This document shows positions 41,666-49,938 of a DNA stretch of 54,026 bases, piece after piece. This DNA comes from JAGTRB01 sp037439685. Its GTDB lineage: Archaea; Thermoproteota; Bathyarchaeia; TCS64. Positions within the stretch are counted from its first letter, which is position 1; every line of letters begins with the position of its first letter. The notes beneath the pieces are model-generated. The model made no database searches and was not told the origin of the DNA. It worked only from the letters and a program-made list of their open reading frames with translations. The stretch lies in contig JBBIVO010000004.1 of the NCBI GenBank assembly GCA_037439685.1, positions 1 to 54,026 of the forward strand, written 5' to 3'. Position numbers and translations under genes: made by a program.

Positions 41666-41698
41666 GAATTATATAAAGGAGCAGCCCGGAGGCTGCTC
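41666..41698 (-). promoter_or_regulatory. TATA box and adjacent hairpin upstream of HEPN/MNT
   Basis: On the minus strand CTTTATATAATTC (41666-41678) is the TATA box. Immediately before it, GAGCAGCC and GGCTGCTC (41679-41698) form a perfect eight-base stem around CGGA. A palindrome at the BRE position could be an operator for autoregulation. Confidence 0.45.
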
Positions 41699-41813
41699 AT
41701 CGAGGAAAAGTTGAAAACCTTGCCTCATTCTATTTTCAGTTTTCAGCATTAAAAGAGAAGCTTCAGAGTAACATTAAAAATTTTTATTAAATTCGATATT
41801 CATAATTATGTTT

Positions 41814-42578
41814 CTACTCTTTTTTCATGGTTTTTCTATGGAATGTGAAGCTCATTCCGATGAATATTATCGCGAATAGAGTTAACATCGAGATGTTTCC
41901 CGTGATGCCGTAGAATGAGTTGGAGCCGAGGCCAAGCCTCAATAGGTCTAAGGTGTGGGTGAGGGGGGAGAGGAAGGCAGCTGCCTGGCCAAGGATGGGT
42001 AGATCCTCTAGCGGGATATAGAGGCCGCTGATGAATAGTAGGGGTATCCTGACAAAGTTCATCGGCATCATAACCTCTCCAGGATTCTCCCATGGGAGGG
42101 AGGCGAACATTATTCCCAGGGCTGAGGATCCGAGGGAGGCTAGGCCTAAACCACATATGATGAGGGGAAGGTTCATGTGGGGAGCTCCAAATATGGAGAT
42201 CCCGAGGATGAGCGAGAGGATGGAGACGGCTAAGCCGTAGATCACGCCTGCCAGGATCTTTCCAAATATAACCGATAATAGGGATATGGGGGCTGAGAGA
42301 TATCTGTCGAAGGTTTTGAGCCTCCTCTCCATGGGTATGGCGACCGGCCCGATGGAGGATGAGGCCCAGAAGACGGTCTGGGCCACCAGTATTGGAACCA
42401 GCCTCTCCGGAGGCATGTTCCTGCCAACGGTGAAGGAGAGGAAGAGGGTGAAGGGGAATAGGATCCCGAACATTATCGATGGAGGCCTAAGATAGTAGAT
42501 CCTCACATCCTTCACGGTTATGGCCCAGGCGCGCTGCAGCTCATACCATATGGAGACCCCGCCCAAGACCATCCTCAC
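41814..42578 (-). CDS. ABC-2 type permease
   Basis: A 254-residue permease with six membrane segments, including PPSIMFGILFPFTLFLSFTV, VFWASSSIGPVAIPMERRLK, LLSVIFGKILAGVIYGLAVS and the late MNFVRIPLLFISGLYIPLED then AAFLSPLTHTLDLLRLGLG. This arrangement is the DrrB/NodJ-like branch of ABC-2 exporters. It starts at GTG 42578, overlapping the stop of its ATPase gene by four bases. Cargo is unknown. Confidence 0.88.
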   Translation of the reverse strand: MRMVLGGVSIWYELQRAWAITVKDVRIYYLRPPSIMFGILFPFTLFLSFTVGRNMPPERLVPILVAQTVFWASSSIGPVAIPMERRLKTFDRYLSAPISLLSVIFGKILAGVIYGLAVSILSLILGISIFGAPHMNLPLIICGLGLASLGSSALGIMFASLPWENPGEVMMPMNFVRIPLLFISGLYIPLEDLPILGQAAAFLSPLTHTLDLLRLGLGSNSFYGITGNISMLTLFAIIFIGMSFTFHRKTMKKE

Positions 42579-43564
42579 CTCCCGATCCTCCCCCCACCCC
42601 TCTCGGGAGCCATGAGGACCTCCCCCTCCATCTCCCTCCCAGTAAGCTTAACGAATACCTCCTCTAGGCTTGGGCCGAGGGTGTTTATGGAGATCGGGGT
42701 TAGGTCGACCATCCTGGAGTAGTTGAAGATCCCTTGCAAAACCTCGGGGGGGTCGTCCGTATACAGCCTATACTTGTCCCCCAGCTTCTGGAGGTGTGAG
42801 ACGCCCTTCAGGGCCTTGAGGCCCTCCTCGACATCCCTGGGGGTGGCTTTGAAGGCCACCTCCACGGACTGGGCCCCCCTCATTATCTGCTTCAACCTCT
42901 CCGGGGTATCGGTGGCAGCTATCTTACCCCTATTTATGATGGCTATGTGGTCGCAGAGCTGGCTGGCCTCCTCAAGGTTGTGGGTCGTGAGGAATATCGT
43001 TAAGCCGCCCCTGTTCAGCTCCCTCATCAGCCTCCTTATCTCTCGAACGCTTTCGACATCGAGACCAGATGTCGGCTCGTCCAAGAAGAGCACCCTCGAG
43101 TCGTTCATTAGGGCCATGGCGATGCAAACCTTACGCTTCATGCCCCTGCTGAAGCCCCTAACCCTCTCCTTACGCCTCTCATACAGGTTGAAAAGCCTCA
43201 GAAGCTCAGAGGCCCTCTCCTCCCTTTTAGCCTTGGGAACCCCGTACAGCTTGCCTGTGAAGATGAAGTTGTCCCAGGCCGAGAGCTCCTCATATATGTT
43301 GCTGACATCTGGGACGATGCCCATAAGCCTCTTGGCCTCCACCGATTGCTCGACTATGTCAAACCCCATTATCGTGGCCCTACCCTCCGTGGGCAGGGAG
43401 ACCCCGGTCAGCATCCTTATCGTCGTCGTCTTCCCGGCTCCGTTAGGCCCCAAAAAGCCGAAGATCTCCCCCTCCTCGACCTCGAAGCTTATGTGGTCGA
43501 CCGCTAGGAAGTCGCCGTAATACTTTGTCAACCCCTCTGCGACTATCGCCTTTCCCGTCTTCAT
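42575..43564 (-). CDS. ABC transporter ATP-binding protein (DrrA-like)
   Basis: Partner ATPase of the permease that follows. Walker A GPNGAGKT at 39-46, signature FSRGMKRKVCIAMALM, Walker B VLFLDEPTSGLD and H-loop FLTTHNLEEA. The C-terminal domain (residues 225-329) is of the DrrA type and ends in SLEEVFVKLTGRE. ATG 43564 is preferred over GTG 43573 because GGGAGG lies just before it. A TATA box (TTATATATAAA) lies about 30-40 bases upstream. Confidence 0.92.
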   Translation of the reverse strand: MKTGKAIVAEGLTKYYGDFLAVDHISFEVEEGEIFGFLGPNGAGKTTTIRMLTGVSLPTEGRATIMGFDIVEQSVEAKRLMGIVPDVSNIYEELSAWDNFIFTGKLYGVPKAKREERASELLRLFNLYERRKERVRGFSRGMKRKVCIAMALMNDSRVLFLDEPTSGLDVESVREIRRLMRELNRGGLTIFLTTHNLEEASQLCDHIAIINRGKIAATDTPERLKQIMRGAQSVEVAFKATPRDVEEGLKALKGVSHLQKLGDKYRLYTDDPPEVLQGIFNYSRMVDLTPISINTLGPSLEEVFVKLTGREMEGEVLMAPERGGGRIGR

Positions 43565-43591
43565 ACCTCCCACTGGGACCTATGTAACATT

Positions 43592-43605
43592 GATTTATAT
43601 ATAAA
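43592..43605 (-). promoter_or_regulatory. TATA box for the ABC ATPase gene
   Basis: The stretch TTTATATATAAA, seen on either strand near 43594-43604, lies about 35 bases before the start codon of the ATPase gene. Confidence 0.5.
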
Positions 43606-43715
43606 AGTTATGAGTTCAGGAACATCCCCGTGAGGGCTTGGGGAACCTGGAAGCGAAACCGTGCCTGGTGGTCGAGGCTGAGGCCTTGCGGCTCAACCTG
43701 AAGAATGGAGAGGAT

Positions 43716-44879
43716 TTATCTTCTGAGCCTCATCCCGCTAGATAGATTCGCCAGCAGGGCTAATGAGGGTATCTCGAGGATCACAGAGTATATCGTCAGG
43801 TATAGGGGGTTCAGCTCATGTATGGCCCCCATGGCCAGGCCTCCAACCATCCAGGAGGCCCCGTATATGAGGCCGTAAACACCGTAGGCTAGGGCCCTCC
43901 TCGATTCCTGTACGAGGTCTGGTATCGCAGCCCTTATGCTCGTCTCATATATCCCCATCACCACCCCCCAGAGGATGGCCGCAGCGTAGATATACATCCT
44001 TGAGCCGTTGATCAGCGCGGAGGGGATCAAGGCCGCAGCTATTGGGGTAACCAGCAGAGACCTGAAACCCACCTTATCATATAGGTATCCCGTTGGAAAC
44101 GCCATGATGGCGTCCACGGCCATGGCCAGGGCGTATAGCATCGCTATCTCCGGGTCTCCCACCGCCTGGCTCGCTTTGAGGTGGTATGAGATTATGGTCC
44201 ATGGCAAGTATCCGGCGGTCATGAGGGAGAGGGCTATGGAGAACAGCTTGAAATCTCTATCAAGGCCCCACCCCACCACAGGCCTCTCGACGCTTATGGA
44301 CCTGACCCTTGGGTACATGAGGGCGGCGGCGGATAGGGATGCTAGGGAGGCGATGGCGGGTATGGATAGGGCCAGGAAGGCTGGGGAGTAGCTCCCCCCT
44401 GAGCCGGCTATGGAGAGGGTGACTATTATGGGGCCTGTGAAGGCCCCAACCTGGTCCATAACCTCGTGGAGGCCGAAGCCCTTCCCCCTCCCCAACCCCT
44501 CCACCACCTCCGAGAGGATGACATCCCTTGAAGGGGTCCTCAAGCCCTTACCTATCCTCTCCATGAAGAGCAGCGCCAGGGCCATCTCCCACCTCCCAGC
44601 GAAGGCAAGGGCTGGGATGGCGGATAGGGCGATGATATATCCACTTATGGTGAAGGCCCAGAGGATCCTTGAGGATCTGAGGCGGTCCGCGGCCAACCCG
44701 CTTATGAACCGCATGATATACCCTAGGAACTCTCCTATCACGATGGCCCCAGCTATCAGGCCGGTCCCCTCCAACACCCTTATATAGGCCCCTGAGATGC
44801 TCCTAGCCCCCTCATAGGTTATATCGGCGAAGAGGGAGACTAGGCCGAACATTATGAATACCATAAAAACCTTCTTCAT
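43716..44879 (-). CDS. MFS transporter
   Basis: A 387-residue major facilitator with about eleven or twelve hydrophobic segments. The N half has DITYEGARSISGAYIR, GLAADRLRSSRILW in the loop after helix 2 and MERIGKGLRTPSRDVILSEV; the C half has the equivalent GYLYDKVGFRSLL. The R-x-P-S-R-D loop resembles drug or metal exporters of the family. Substrate unknown. Its promoter carries an inverted repeat (44883-44906), so expression is likely controlled by a repressor. Confidence 0.85.
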   Translation of the reverse strand: MKKVFMVFIMFGLVSLFADITYEGARSISGAYIRVLEGTGLIAGAIVIGEFLGYIMRFISGLAADRLRSSRILWAFTISGYIIALSAIPALAFAGRWEMALALLFMERIGKGLRTPSRDVILSEVVEGLGRGKGFGLHEVMDQVGAFTGPIIVTLSIAGSGGSYSPAFLALSIPAIASLASLSAAALMYPRVRSISVERPVVGWGLDRDFKLFSIALSLMTAGYLPWTIISYHLKASQAVGDPEIAMLYALAMAVDAIMAFPTGYLYDKVGFRSLLVTPIAAALIPSALINGSRMYIYAAAILWGVVMGIYETSIRAAIPDLVQESRRALAYGVYGLIYGASWMVGGLAMGAIHELNPLYLTIYSVILEIPSLALLANLSSGMRLRR

Positions 44880-44882
44880 TTA

Positions 44883-44906
44883 TTACACACTGAAGGGTGT
44901 GTGTAA
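44883..44906. promoter_or_regulatory. Inverted repeat at the MFS gene transcription start (candidate operator)
   Basis: TTACACAC (44883-44890) and GTGTGTAA (44899-44906) are exact complements eight bases apart. The repeat lies between the ATG at 44879 and a TATA box, covering the expected start of transcription. Confidence 0.55.
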
Positions 44907-44912
44907 TCGCTC

Positions 44913-44924
44913 AAATATATAAGC
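44913..44924 (-). promoter_or_regulatory. TATA box of the MFS gene
   Basis: CTTATATATTTG on the minus strand, about 26 bases from the expected transcription start that lies within the inverted repeat. Confidence 0.5.
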
Positions 44925-44984
44925 CTTTCGCTTAAGTATCACCTTGGATTCATCATTTTTAATATAAAAAATAAATGTCACCTT

Positions 44985-46406
44985 TTAATTTTTCATATTC
45001 CTTCTATTTTTTTTATTTGGTTCACAGTGTATTATTACATATCTTATCTTTGGATCGATCCTTTTAATTTTCTCCTCCATCATCGTTGATATCTCGTGGA
45101 CCCTTTCTAGGGGGGTTGAGCCCTGAACCGTGCAGTGAAGGGCCACGATGAGGCCGTCGCGGGATGCTAGACTCCTTATATCATGGATCGATACCGCCTC
45201 CGGGTAACCCTCCGCCGTCTCTAGGATCCTCCTTCTCAGCCTCCTCATCTCCCTGGGCTCCACCCACCTGTGGGCTTGAGGGGGCTCGGCGGGCTCAAGG
45301 TGGCTGAGGATCACCGTCTCCCCTCCGAGGGCCTCCCTCAGGCGCCTCTCCATCTCCTCCGCCGCCGCGTGGGCCTCCTCGAGGGTTATCTCAGGATCCA
45401 TCTCCAGGTGGTATGAGACGATGAGGCCCTCCCCCGTCTCGCTCACCCCGACCTCGTGGATCCCCCTCACCCTCCCGACCTCCGATGCCGCCCGCCTTAT
45501 CCTCGAGGCGAGATCCTCGCTGGCTCCGGGTTCGACGTGGACCGTCACGTCCGCCTCTGGCAGGAGCCTGGATATCTCAGACTCCATGGAGTCTGAGATA
45601 TCATGGGCCTTCGAGAGGGGGAGGTGGCCGTCGACCTCCACGTGGACGTCGATGAAGTGCTTTGAGCCGGCCCTCCTAATCCTCAACCCGTGGCAGCCCT
45701 TAACCCCCTCAACCCCCAGTATCCTCTCCCTTATCTCATCGGCCAATCCTCTGGGGGCTGCATCCAGTAGGGTGTCGAGGCTCCTCCTGAATATGTCCAC
45801 GCTGGAGTAGAGGGTGTAGGAGACCACCGCGAGGGCCGCCAATGGGTCGGCGTACCAGAGGCCGACCCCATATAGGGATAATCCGAGGATGACTATGAGG
45901 GCTATGAGGAGGTCGTTGAGGAAGTGGAGGGCTCCAGCCTCAAGCGCCTCGCTCACCTCGCCGCTGGAGGCCCTCCTCATCCTCGTGAAGGCATATGAGT
46001 CTATGATGATGGAGGCGAGGTTTGTCCCGAGCGCCACCCAGTACATGCCTATCTCGGCCCTCCCGGCGAGGAGGCGGCTTGCAGCCGAGTATACCAGCCA
46101 TGAGCATGTGACGAGCAGGAGGGAGACCTCGCCCAAGGCCGCGAAGGCCTCCACCTTCCCATGGCCGTAGGGATGCCTCTCATCTGGTGGTCTACTCCCC
46201 TCCCTAACGGCTAAAAGGGAGATCATGGAGGCGAGGAGGCTCATCAGTGTGTTTACGGCGCTGGAGAGGAGGGATAGGCTTCCTGAGAGGAGGCCCCCCG
46301 TCAACTCTATCACGGTGAGCAGCAGCCCAGCCGCAACCCCAGACCTCGCGGCTGAGGGCTTTGAGGGCTTGAGGCCCTTCGACATCCCATCCCTCCTCTC
46401 CCCCAT
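44985..46406 (-). CDS. Cation diffusion facilitator with three cytoplasmic ZT-dimer domains
   Basis: A proton-driven metal exporter. The membrane part (residues 20-205) has six helices with the typical REGSRPPDERHPYGHGKVEA loop, and the zinc-site residues D-x3-D appear as NLASIIIDSYAF and HFLNDLLIAL. The soluble part has three copies of the beta-alpha-beta ZT-dimer unit instead of one: GVKGCHGLRIRRAGSKHFID, then GIHEVGVSETGEGLIVSYHL, then AVSIHDIRSLASRDGLIVAL, each ending near HVEP, HLEP or HCEP. The length of 473 is about 170 above the family norm. The gene contains a 32-base perfect palindrome in the first soluble copy. Confidence 0.88.
   Translation of the reverse strand: MGERRDGMSKGLKPSKPSAARSGVAAGLLLTVIELTGGLLSGSLSLLSSAVNTLMSLLASMISLLAVREGSRPPDERHPYGHGKVEAFAALGEVSLLLVTCSWLVYSAASRLLAGRAEIGMYWVALGTNLASIIIDSYAFTRMRRASSGEVSEALEAGALHFLNDLLIALIVILGLSLYGVGLWYADPLAALAVVSYTLYSSVDIFRRSLDTLLDAAPRGLADEIRERILGVEGVKGCHGLRIRRAGSKHFIDVHVEVDGHLPLSKAHDISDSMESEISRLLPEADVTVHVEPGASEDLASRIRRAASEVGRVRGIHEVGVSETGEGLIVSYHLEMDPEITLEEAHAAAEEMERRLREALGGETVILSHLEPAEPPQAHRWVEPREMRRLRRRILETAEGYPEAVSIHDIRSLASRDGLIVALHCTVQGSTPLERVHEISTMMEEKIKRIDPKIRYVIIHCEPNKKNRRNMKN
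45571..45602. repeat. 32-base perfect palindrome inside the CDF gene
   Basis: The 16 bases GATATCTCAGACTCCA are followed at once by their exact reverse complement. There is no spacer and no mismatch. It codes for DISDSMESEIS on both strands. Confidence 0.95.
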
Positions 46407-46545
46407 CTAAGGGGGTCATGGAGACACAGCATTCCCCTCTCATAGGTCTTATGCTCTAAGATGGTGCGTAGAAGCTGAGAGGGGACCTTAAAATCTTCCA
46501 GAAAATGAGACCTTGGATCGGGCCTCTAGAGCCCTCTGTGGCCTG

Positions 46546-48645
46546 CTAGTACCATGGGAGCCTTCCCATCTTCTCCAGGGTCAGCCAGCTCTCGTAGTCC
46601 TTTTTTACCTCCTCCTGGATCTTGGCTATCTGCTCCTTCGTCAGGTGCCTGAACCGCCCCTGGAGCTTCAGGTACTCCTCCACGGGCTTGAGCTCCCTCG
46701 GCTTTATGTTCACCTTCAGGACGCCGTCCTCTATCTCCAGTAGAGGCCATACCCCCGTCTGGACGGCCAGCCTTCCAACCTCGACGGTCTTCTCGGGTGG
46801 GAAGTACCACCCCGTTGCGCAGGGCTGCTGGATGTGGATGTAGGCCATACCCCTCCCAGCCCTCGTCACCTCCGCGGCCTTCTTGATCTTCCTCTCCAGG
46901 TCTGGCAGGTATGCGAGGGAGGCCGTCGCTATGTAGGGGATCCTGTGGGCAGCCATGATCAGTATCATGTTCTTGGGCTTCTCGGGCTTCCCGAACCAGG
47001 CCCTCCCAGCCGGGGTTGAGGTGGTGCTGGCATATAGGGGCGTCGAACTGCTCCTCTGGACGCCCGTGTTCATGTAGGCCTCGTTGTCGTAGCAGACCCA
47101 GATGAAGCTCTCATTCCTCTCCGCCGCCCCTGAGAGGGCCTGGAGGCCTATATCGACGGTCCCGCCATCCCCTGAGAAGCTGGTTAGGTATATCTTGTCG
47201 GCCTTCCCCCTGATCCTATAGGCCCTGTAGAGGCCGGTCTCATATCCGGCCGCTGCGGCGTAGTTGGCGAGGACCCAGGGGACGGCGACGACCCCTCCAT
47301 AGTTGACCCCCGAGCAGCTGGGCGGGTTGACGATGACCGTGTTGGGCCCTAGAAGCTTGAGGAGGTGCCTCACTATGATGCTGGACCCGCAGCCTGCGCA
47401 TCCGTCGCTTCCGGGGTAGATGGGCATGGCCTCCTCCAGCTTCACCGGGGGAGGGGCAGCGGGAGGCCTGTGCTCGATGAACTCGACCTCCCTCTCGGGC
47501 TTCCCAGTAGCCGCAGCCTTGAGGGTTCTCCTCCCCATCGCCACGAAGTCTTCGATCGGTATGTCTTCGCCCCCCATGCCCGCTATGAAGTTTATGACGG
47601 GTGGCCTATCATCCAGCGAGTATAGGGCTGACCTCACATCCGAGAAGGCGCCTCCTCCCCCTGTGCCGTGGAGGACCATCCTGTCCACCACGCCTATGGC
47701 TCCAACCTCCTCGGCCAACCCCCTCAGCTCTGAGGAGGGGAAGGGCCTCAGGAACCTGAGCTTCACCAGCCCTATCCTCTCCCCCTCCCCCCTAAGCCTG
47801 TCAACCGCCCTCCTGGTGGCCGTTGTCATGGAGCCCATGGTCACGAGGACCGCCTCCGCATCCTCGCATCGGTACCTCTCCAAGAGGCCCCCATACCTCC
47901 TTCCGAAGGCCTCTCCGAACTCCTCGTCCACGGATTGGATCACCCTCTTCGCGTCCTCCATTACCTCCTCGAAGAGCCTCCTGTAGGTTGTGTGGAGGGC
48001 TGGGGGGAGGCCCGCCGCAGGCCACTTGTCGCTTATCGTGGGGTCGACCGGGTAGGGCGCCCTGTATGGGGGGAGGAACCCATCGACGGCCTCCTGATCC
48101 GGGATGCTCACCCTCTCATAGCTGTAGCTGAGGTAGAACCCGTCTAGGCAGAGCATGGAGGGGAGGAGGACCCTCCAGTCCTCAGATATCCTGTAGAGCT
48201 GGATGACCATGTCCAGGCACTCCTGGTTGCTCTCGGCCAGGTTGATGAGCCAGCCTAGGTTGAGCTCCGGCATGATATCCGAGTAGTCTGGCCCTAGGGA
48301 CCAGTACCAGCCAAGGGTCCTATTGGCCACCGCCATGAGCAGCGGGGTCCTGTATGAGGGGGCCTGGGCCACCACCTCGTGCATGTAGGCTAGGCCTTGG
48401 GAGCATGTCGCCGTGAAGGCCCTCGCCCCAGCGAGGGAGGCCCCCACCGCTATGCCGAGGCATGTGTGCTCCCCCTCAGCCTGGATGTACTCTGCCCTCA
48501 GCTGGCCGTTGGCTATGAACTCGGCTATATACTCGGCGATGGTCGTCTGGGGGGTTATCGGGAATATCGGTATCACCTCGGCCCTCGAGAGCCTGACGCC
48601 GTGGGCCACCGCCTTGTTGCCGGGCATCACGTCGAACTCAGACAT
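46546..48645 (-). CDS. porAB: 2-oxoacid:ferredoxin oxidoreductase, alpha and beta subunits fused
   Basis: Oxidises a 2-oxoacid (probably pyruvate) with CoA to acyl-CoA and reduces ferredoxin. Residues 1-390 are the alpha subunit: GNKAVAHGVRLSRAEVIPIF, FPITPQTTIAEYIAEF, the FTATCSQGLAYMHEVV loop and a domain II with AVLVTMGSMTTATRRAVDRL. After a proline-rich linker (HRPPAAPPPVKLEEAM) comes the beta subunit with CAGCG, VNPPSCSGVNYGG for cluster ligands, and the ThDP motif SFSGDGGTVDIGLQALSG with CYDNEAYMNTGVQRSS. The 699-residue chain has no break. Gamma and delta are separate genes upstream, and all three overlap or nearly touch. Confidence 0.88.
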   Translation of the reverse strand: MSEFDVMPGNKAVAHGVRLSRAEVIPIFPITPQTTIAEYIAEFIANGQLRAEYIQAEGEHTCLGIAVGASLAGARAFTATCSQGLAYMHEVVAQAPSYRTPLLMAVANRTLGWYWSLGPDYSDIMPELNLGWLINLAESNQECLDMVIQLYRISEDWRVLLPSMLCLDGFYLSYSYERVSIPDQEAVDGFLPPYRAPYPVDPTISDKWPAAGLPPALHTTYRRLFEEVMEDAKRVIQSVDEEFGEAFGRRYGGLLERYRCEDAEAVLVTMGSMTTATRRAVDRLRGEGERIGLVKLRFLRPFPSSELRGLAEEVGAIGVVDRMVLHGTGGGGAFSDVRSALYSLDDRPPVINFIAGMGGEDIPIEDFVAMGRRTLKAAATGKPEREVEFIEHRPPAAPPPVKLEEAMPIYPGSDGCAGCGSSIIVRHLLKLLGPNTVIVNPPSCSGVNYGGVVAVPWVLANYAAAAGYETGLYRAYRIRGKADKIYLTSFSGDGGTVDIGLQALSGAAERNESFIWVCYDNEAYMNTGVQRSSSTPLYASTTSTPAGRAWFGKPEKPKNMILIMAAHRIPYIATASLAYLPDLERKIKKAAEVTRAGRGMAYIHIQQPCATGWYFPPEKTVEVGRLAVQTGVWPLLEIEDGVLKVNIKPRELKPVEEYLKLQGRFRHLTKEQIAKIQEEVKKDYESWLTLEKMGRLPWY

Positions 48646-48647
48646 CC

Positions 48648-48938
48648 TCAGCCCTCACCCCTCATCCCTATCGCCTTGACCGGGCACTCGTTTGCGCATA
48701 CGCCGCAACCCTTGCAGAACCTGAGGTCGACCTCCGGCTTCCCGGCCTCGTTGGCCACTATGGCGGCCTCTGGGCAGTACATGGCGCAGAGCATGCAGGC
48801 GGTACACCTCTCATGGTCGATCTCAGGGGCTAGAACCCTCCAGGCACCCACATACTGCCCACCCCTCTTCGTCCTATCCGAGACGGCGAAGCCCTTTATC
48901 GCACCCTCGCGGTATGTGAATAGGCCCAAAAGTCTCAC
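48648..48938 (-). CDS. porD: 2-oxoacid:ferredoxin oxidoreductase delta subunit, 2x[4Fe-4S]
   Basis: A 96-residue ferredoxin-like subunit that takes electrons from the catalytic subunits. Two cluster motifs: CTACMLCAMYCPEAAI and CKGCGVCANECPVKAI. The start is GTG 48938, overlapping the porG stop by four bases; the porAB start is two bases after its end. Confidence 0.92.
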   Translation of the reverse strand: MRLLGLFTYREGAIKGFAVSDRTKRGGQYVGAWRVLAPEIDHERCTACMLCAMYCPEAAIVANEAGKPEVDLRFCKGCGVCANECPVKAIGMRGEG

Positions 48939-49498
48939 CTCAGAACCCTTATCTCGGCCGACTCGTATCCGGCCCTGGCCGCCTCTATATTCCTCCTCGC
49001 AACCTCCCCGCTGAACCTCTTCATAATGGCCTCCTCTATCGACTCCATCCTCAGAAGGCCCGTCGCCCTCACGAAGAGCCCAAGCATCACGGTGTTAGGG
49101 ATGGGCCTCCCCATCACCCTCATGGCTATCCCACTGGCGTCCACGACCCCGATCCTCGATGGGCTGGCCCTGAAGAGCCTCAGGGACTCCTCAGGGGTCC
49201 TCGAGGTGTTGTGCATGATCACTCCCCCCTCCCTCAACCCGCTCGCGACATCCATGATGGTGGGAAGCTCTGGGTCTAGGACGATCAGGTATCCGGGGCT
49301 GTATATCATCGACCTGGTGGCCTCCGACTCGGGCCCTATCTGGGCGAAGGCCACGACCGGAGCCCCACGCCTAGCCGAGCCATACATGGGGAAGGCCCTG
49401 CAGAACTTTCCCTCCATAGAGGCCGCTATGGCTATCAGCTCCCCAGCCGCCACCACCCCCTGGCCCCCCGTCCCGTGGAGCCTAATCTCCTCCACCAT
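48935..49498 (-). CDS. porG: 2-oxoacid:ferredoxin oxidoreductase gamma subunit
   Basis: A 187-residue CoA-binding gamma subunit: RLHGTGGQGVVAAGELIAIA at the start, FPMYGSARRGAPVVAFAQIG in the middle, then IVLDPELPTIMDVASGLREG and NTVMLGLFVRATGLLRMESI. The order gamma-delta-(alpha+beta) on one strand is the usual archaeal POR operon order. ATG 49498 is the start. Confidence 0.9.
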   Translation of the reverse strand: MVEEIRLHGTGGQGVVAAGELIAIAASMEGKFCRAFPMYGSARRGAPVVAFAQIGPESEATRSMIYSPGYLIVLDPELPTIMDVASGLREGGVIMHNTSRTPEESLRLFRASPSRIGVVDASGIAMRVMGRPIPNTVMLGLFVRATGLLRMESIEEAIMKRFSGEVARRNIEAARAGYESAEIRVLR

Positions 49499-49938
49499 CG
49501 GCCTCCCACACAGAAGTTGACGTGAATAGGCCGGGATGGCTCAGGGGGCGGAAGGGTTTGAGGCTTGCCACCATCCTCGGCTCTCTCTTTTACGGCTTGG
49601 GGAGGATAAAAACCTTACTGGGACCTGATCTCAAAATAAATATCATATATGTTTATCTCAATTTTGAAATTACATCCCCACATGAGCGTACTTAGGCCAT
49701 GGATCGACGAGACCCAAGGATGCTCGACATGTGCCCCGCCAGCGGATAAGGCCGGGAAGCAGCGCTGAGAGGCAGGCTGAACGCTGAAGACCAACCCATC
49801 CGGGATGTGGCAGTTCAAGGTAGCCGTAGATGGTCTGGGCCTATCCTCGGTTTCGGAGATGGATTCTGGGGCTCCGGCGCTACAGTATTTAAAAAGATGG
49901 CTACCCCCGGATGATCTGGAGACCTCGAAGGCGGTTAA
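49499..49938. other. Intergenic region between porG and a divergent hypothetical gene
   Basis: Promoter region for both sides. No RNA or gene that I can support. A TATA element for the right-hand gene lies at 49884-49896, and AT-rich sequence at 49630-49670 could serve porG. Confidence 0.4.
49884..49896 (+). promoter_or_regulatory. TATA box for the gene at 49939
   Basis: AGTATTTAAAAAG lies about 50 bases before ATG 49939, leaving a short leader. Confidence 0.5.

Noticed and set aside
49690..49830. SRP-like RNA because of a GGCCGGGAAGCAGC stretch
   Set aside because: The characteristic tetraloop and symmetric loop of SRP helix 8 are absent and the flanks do not fold accordingly.
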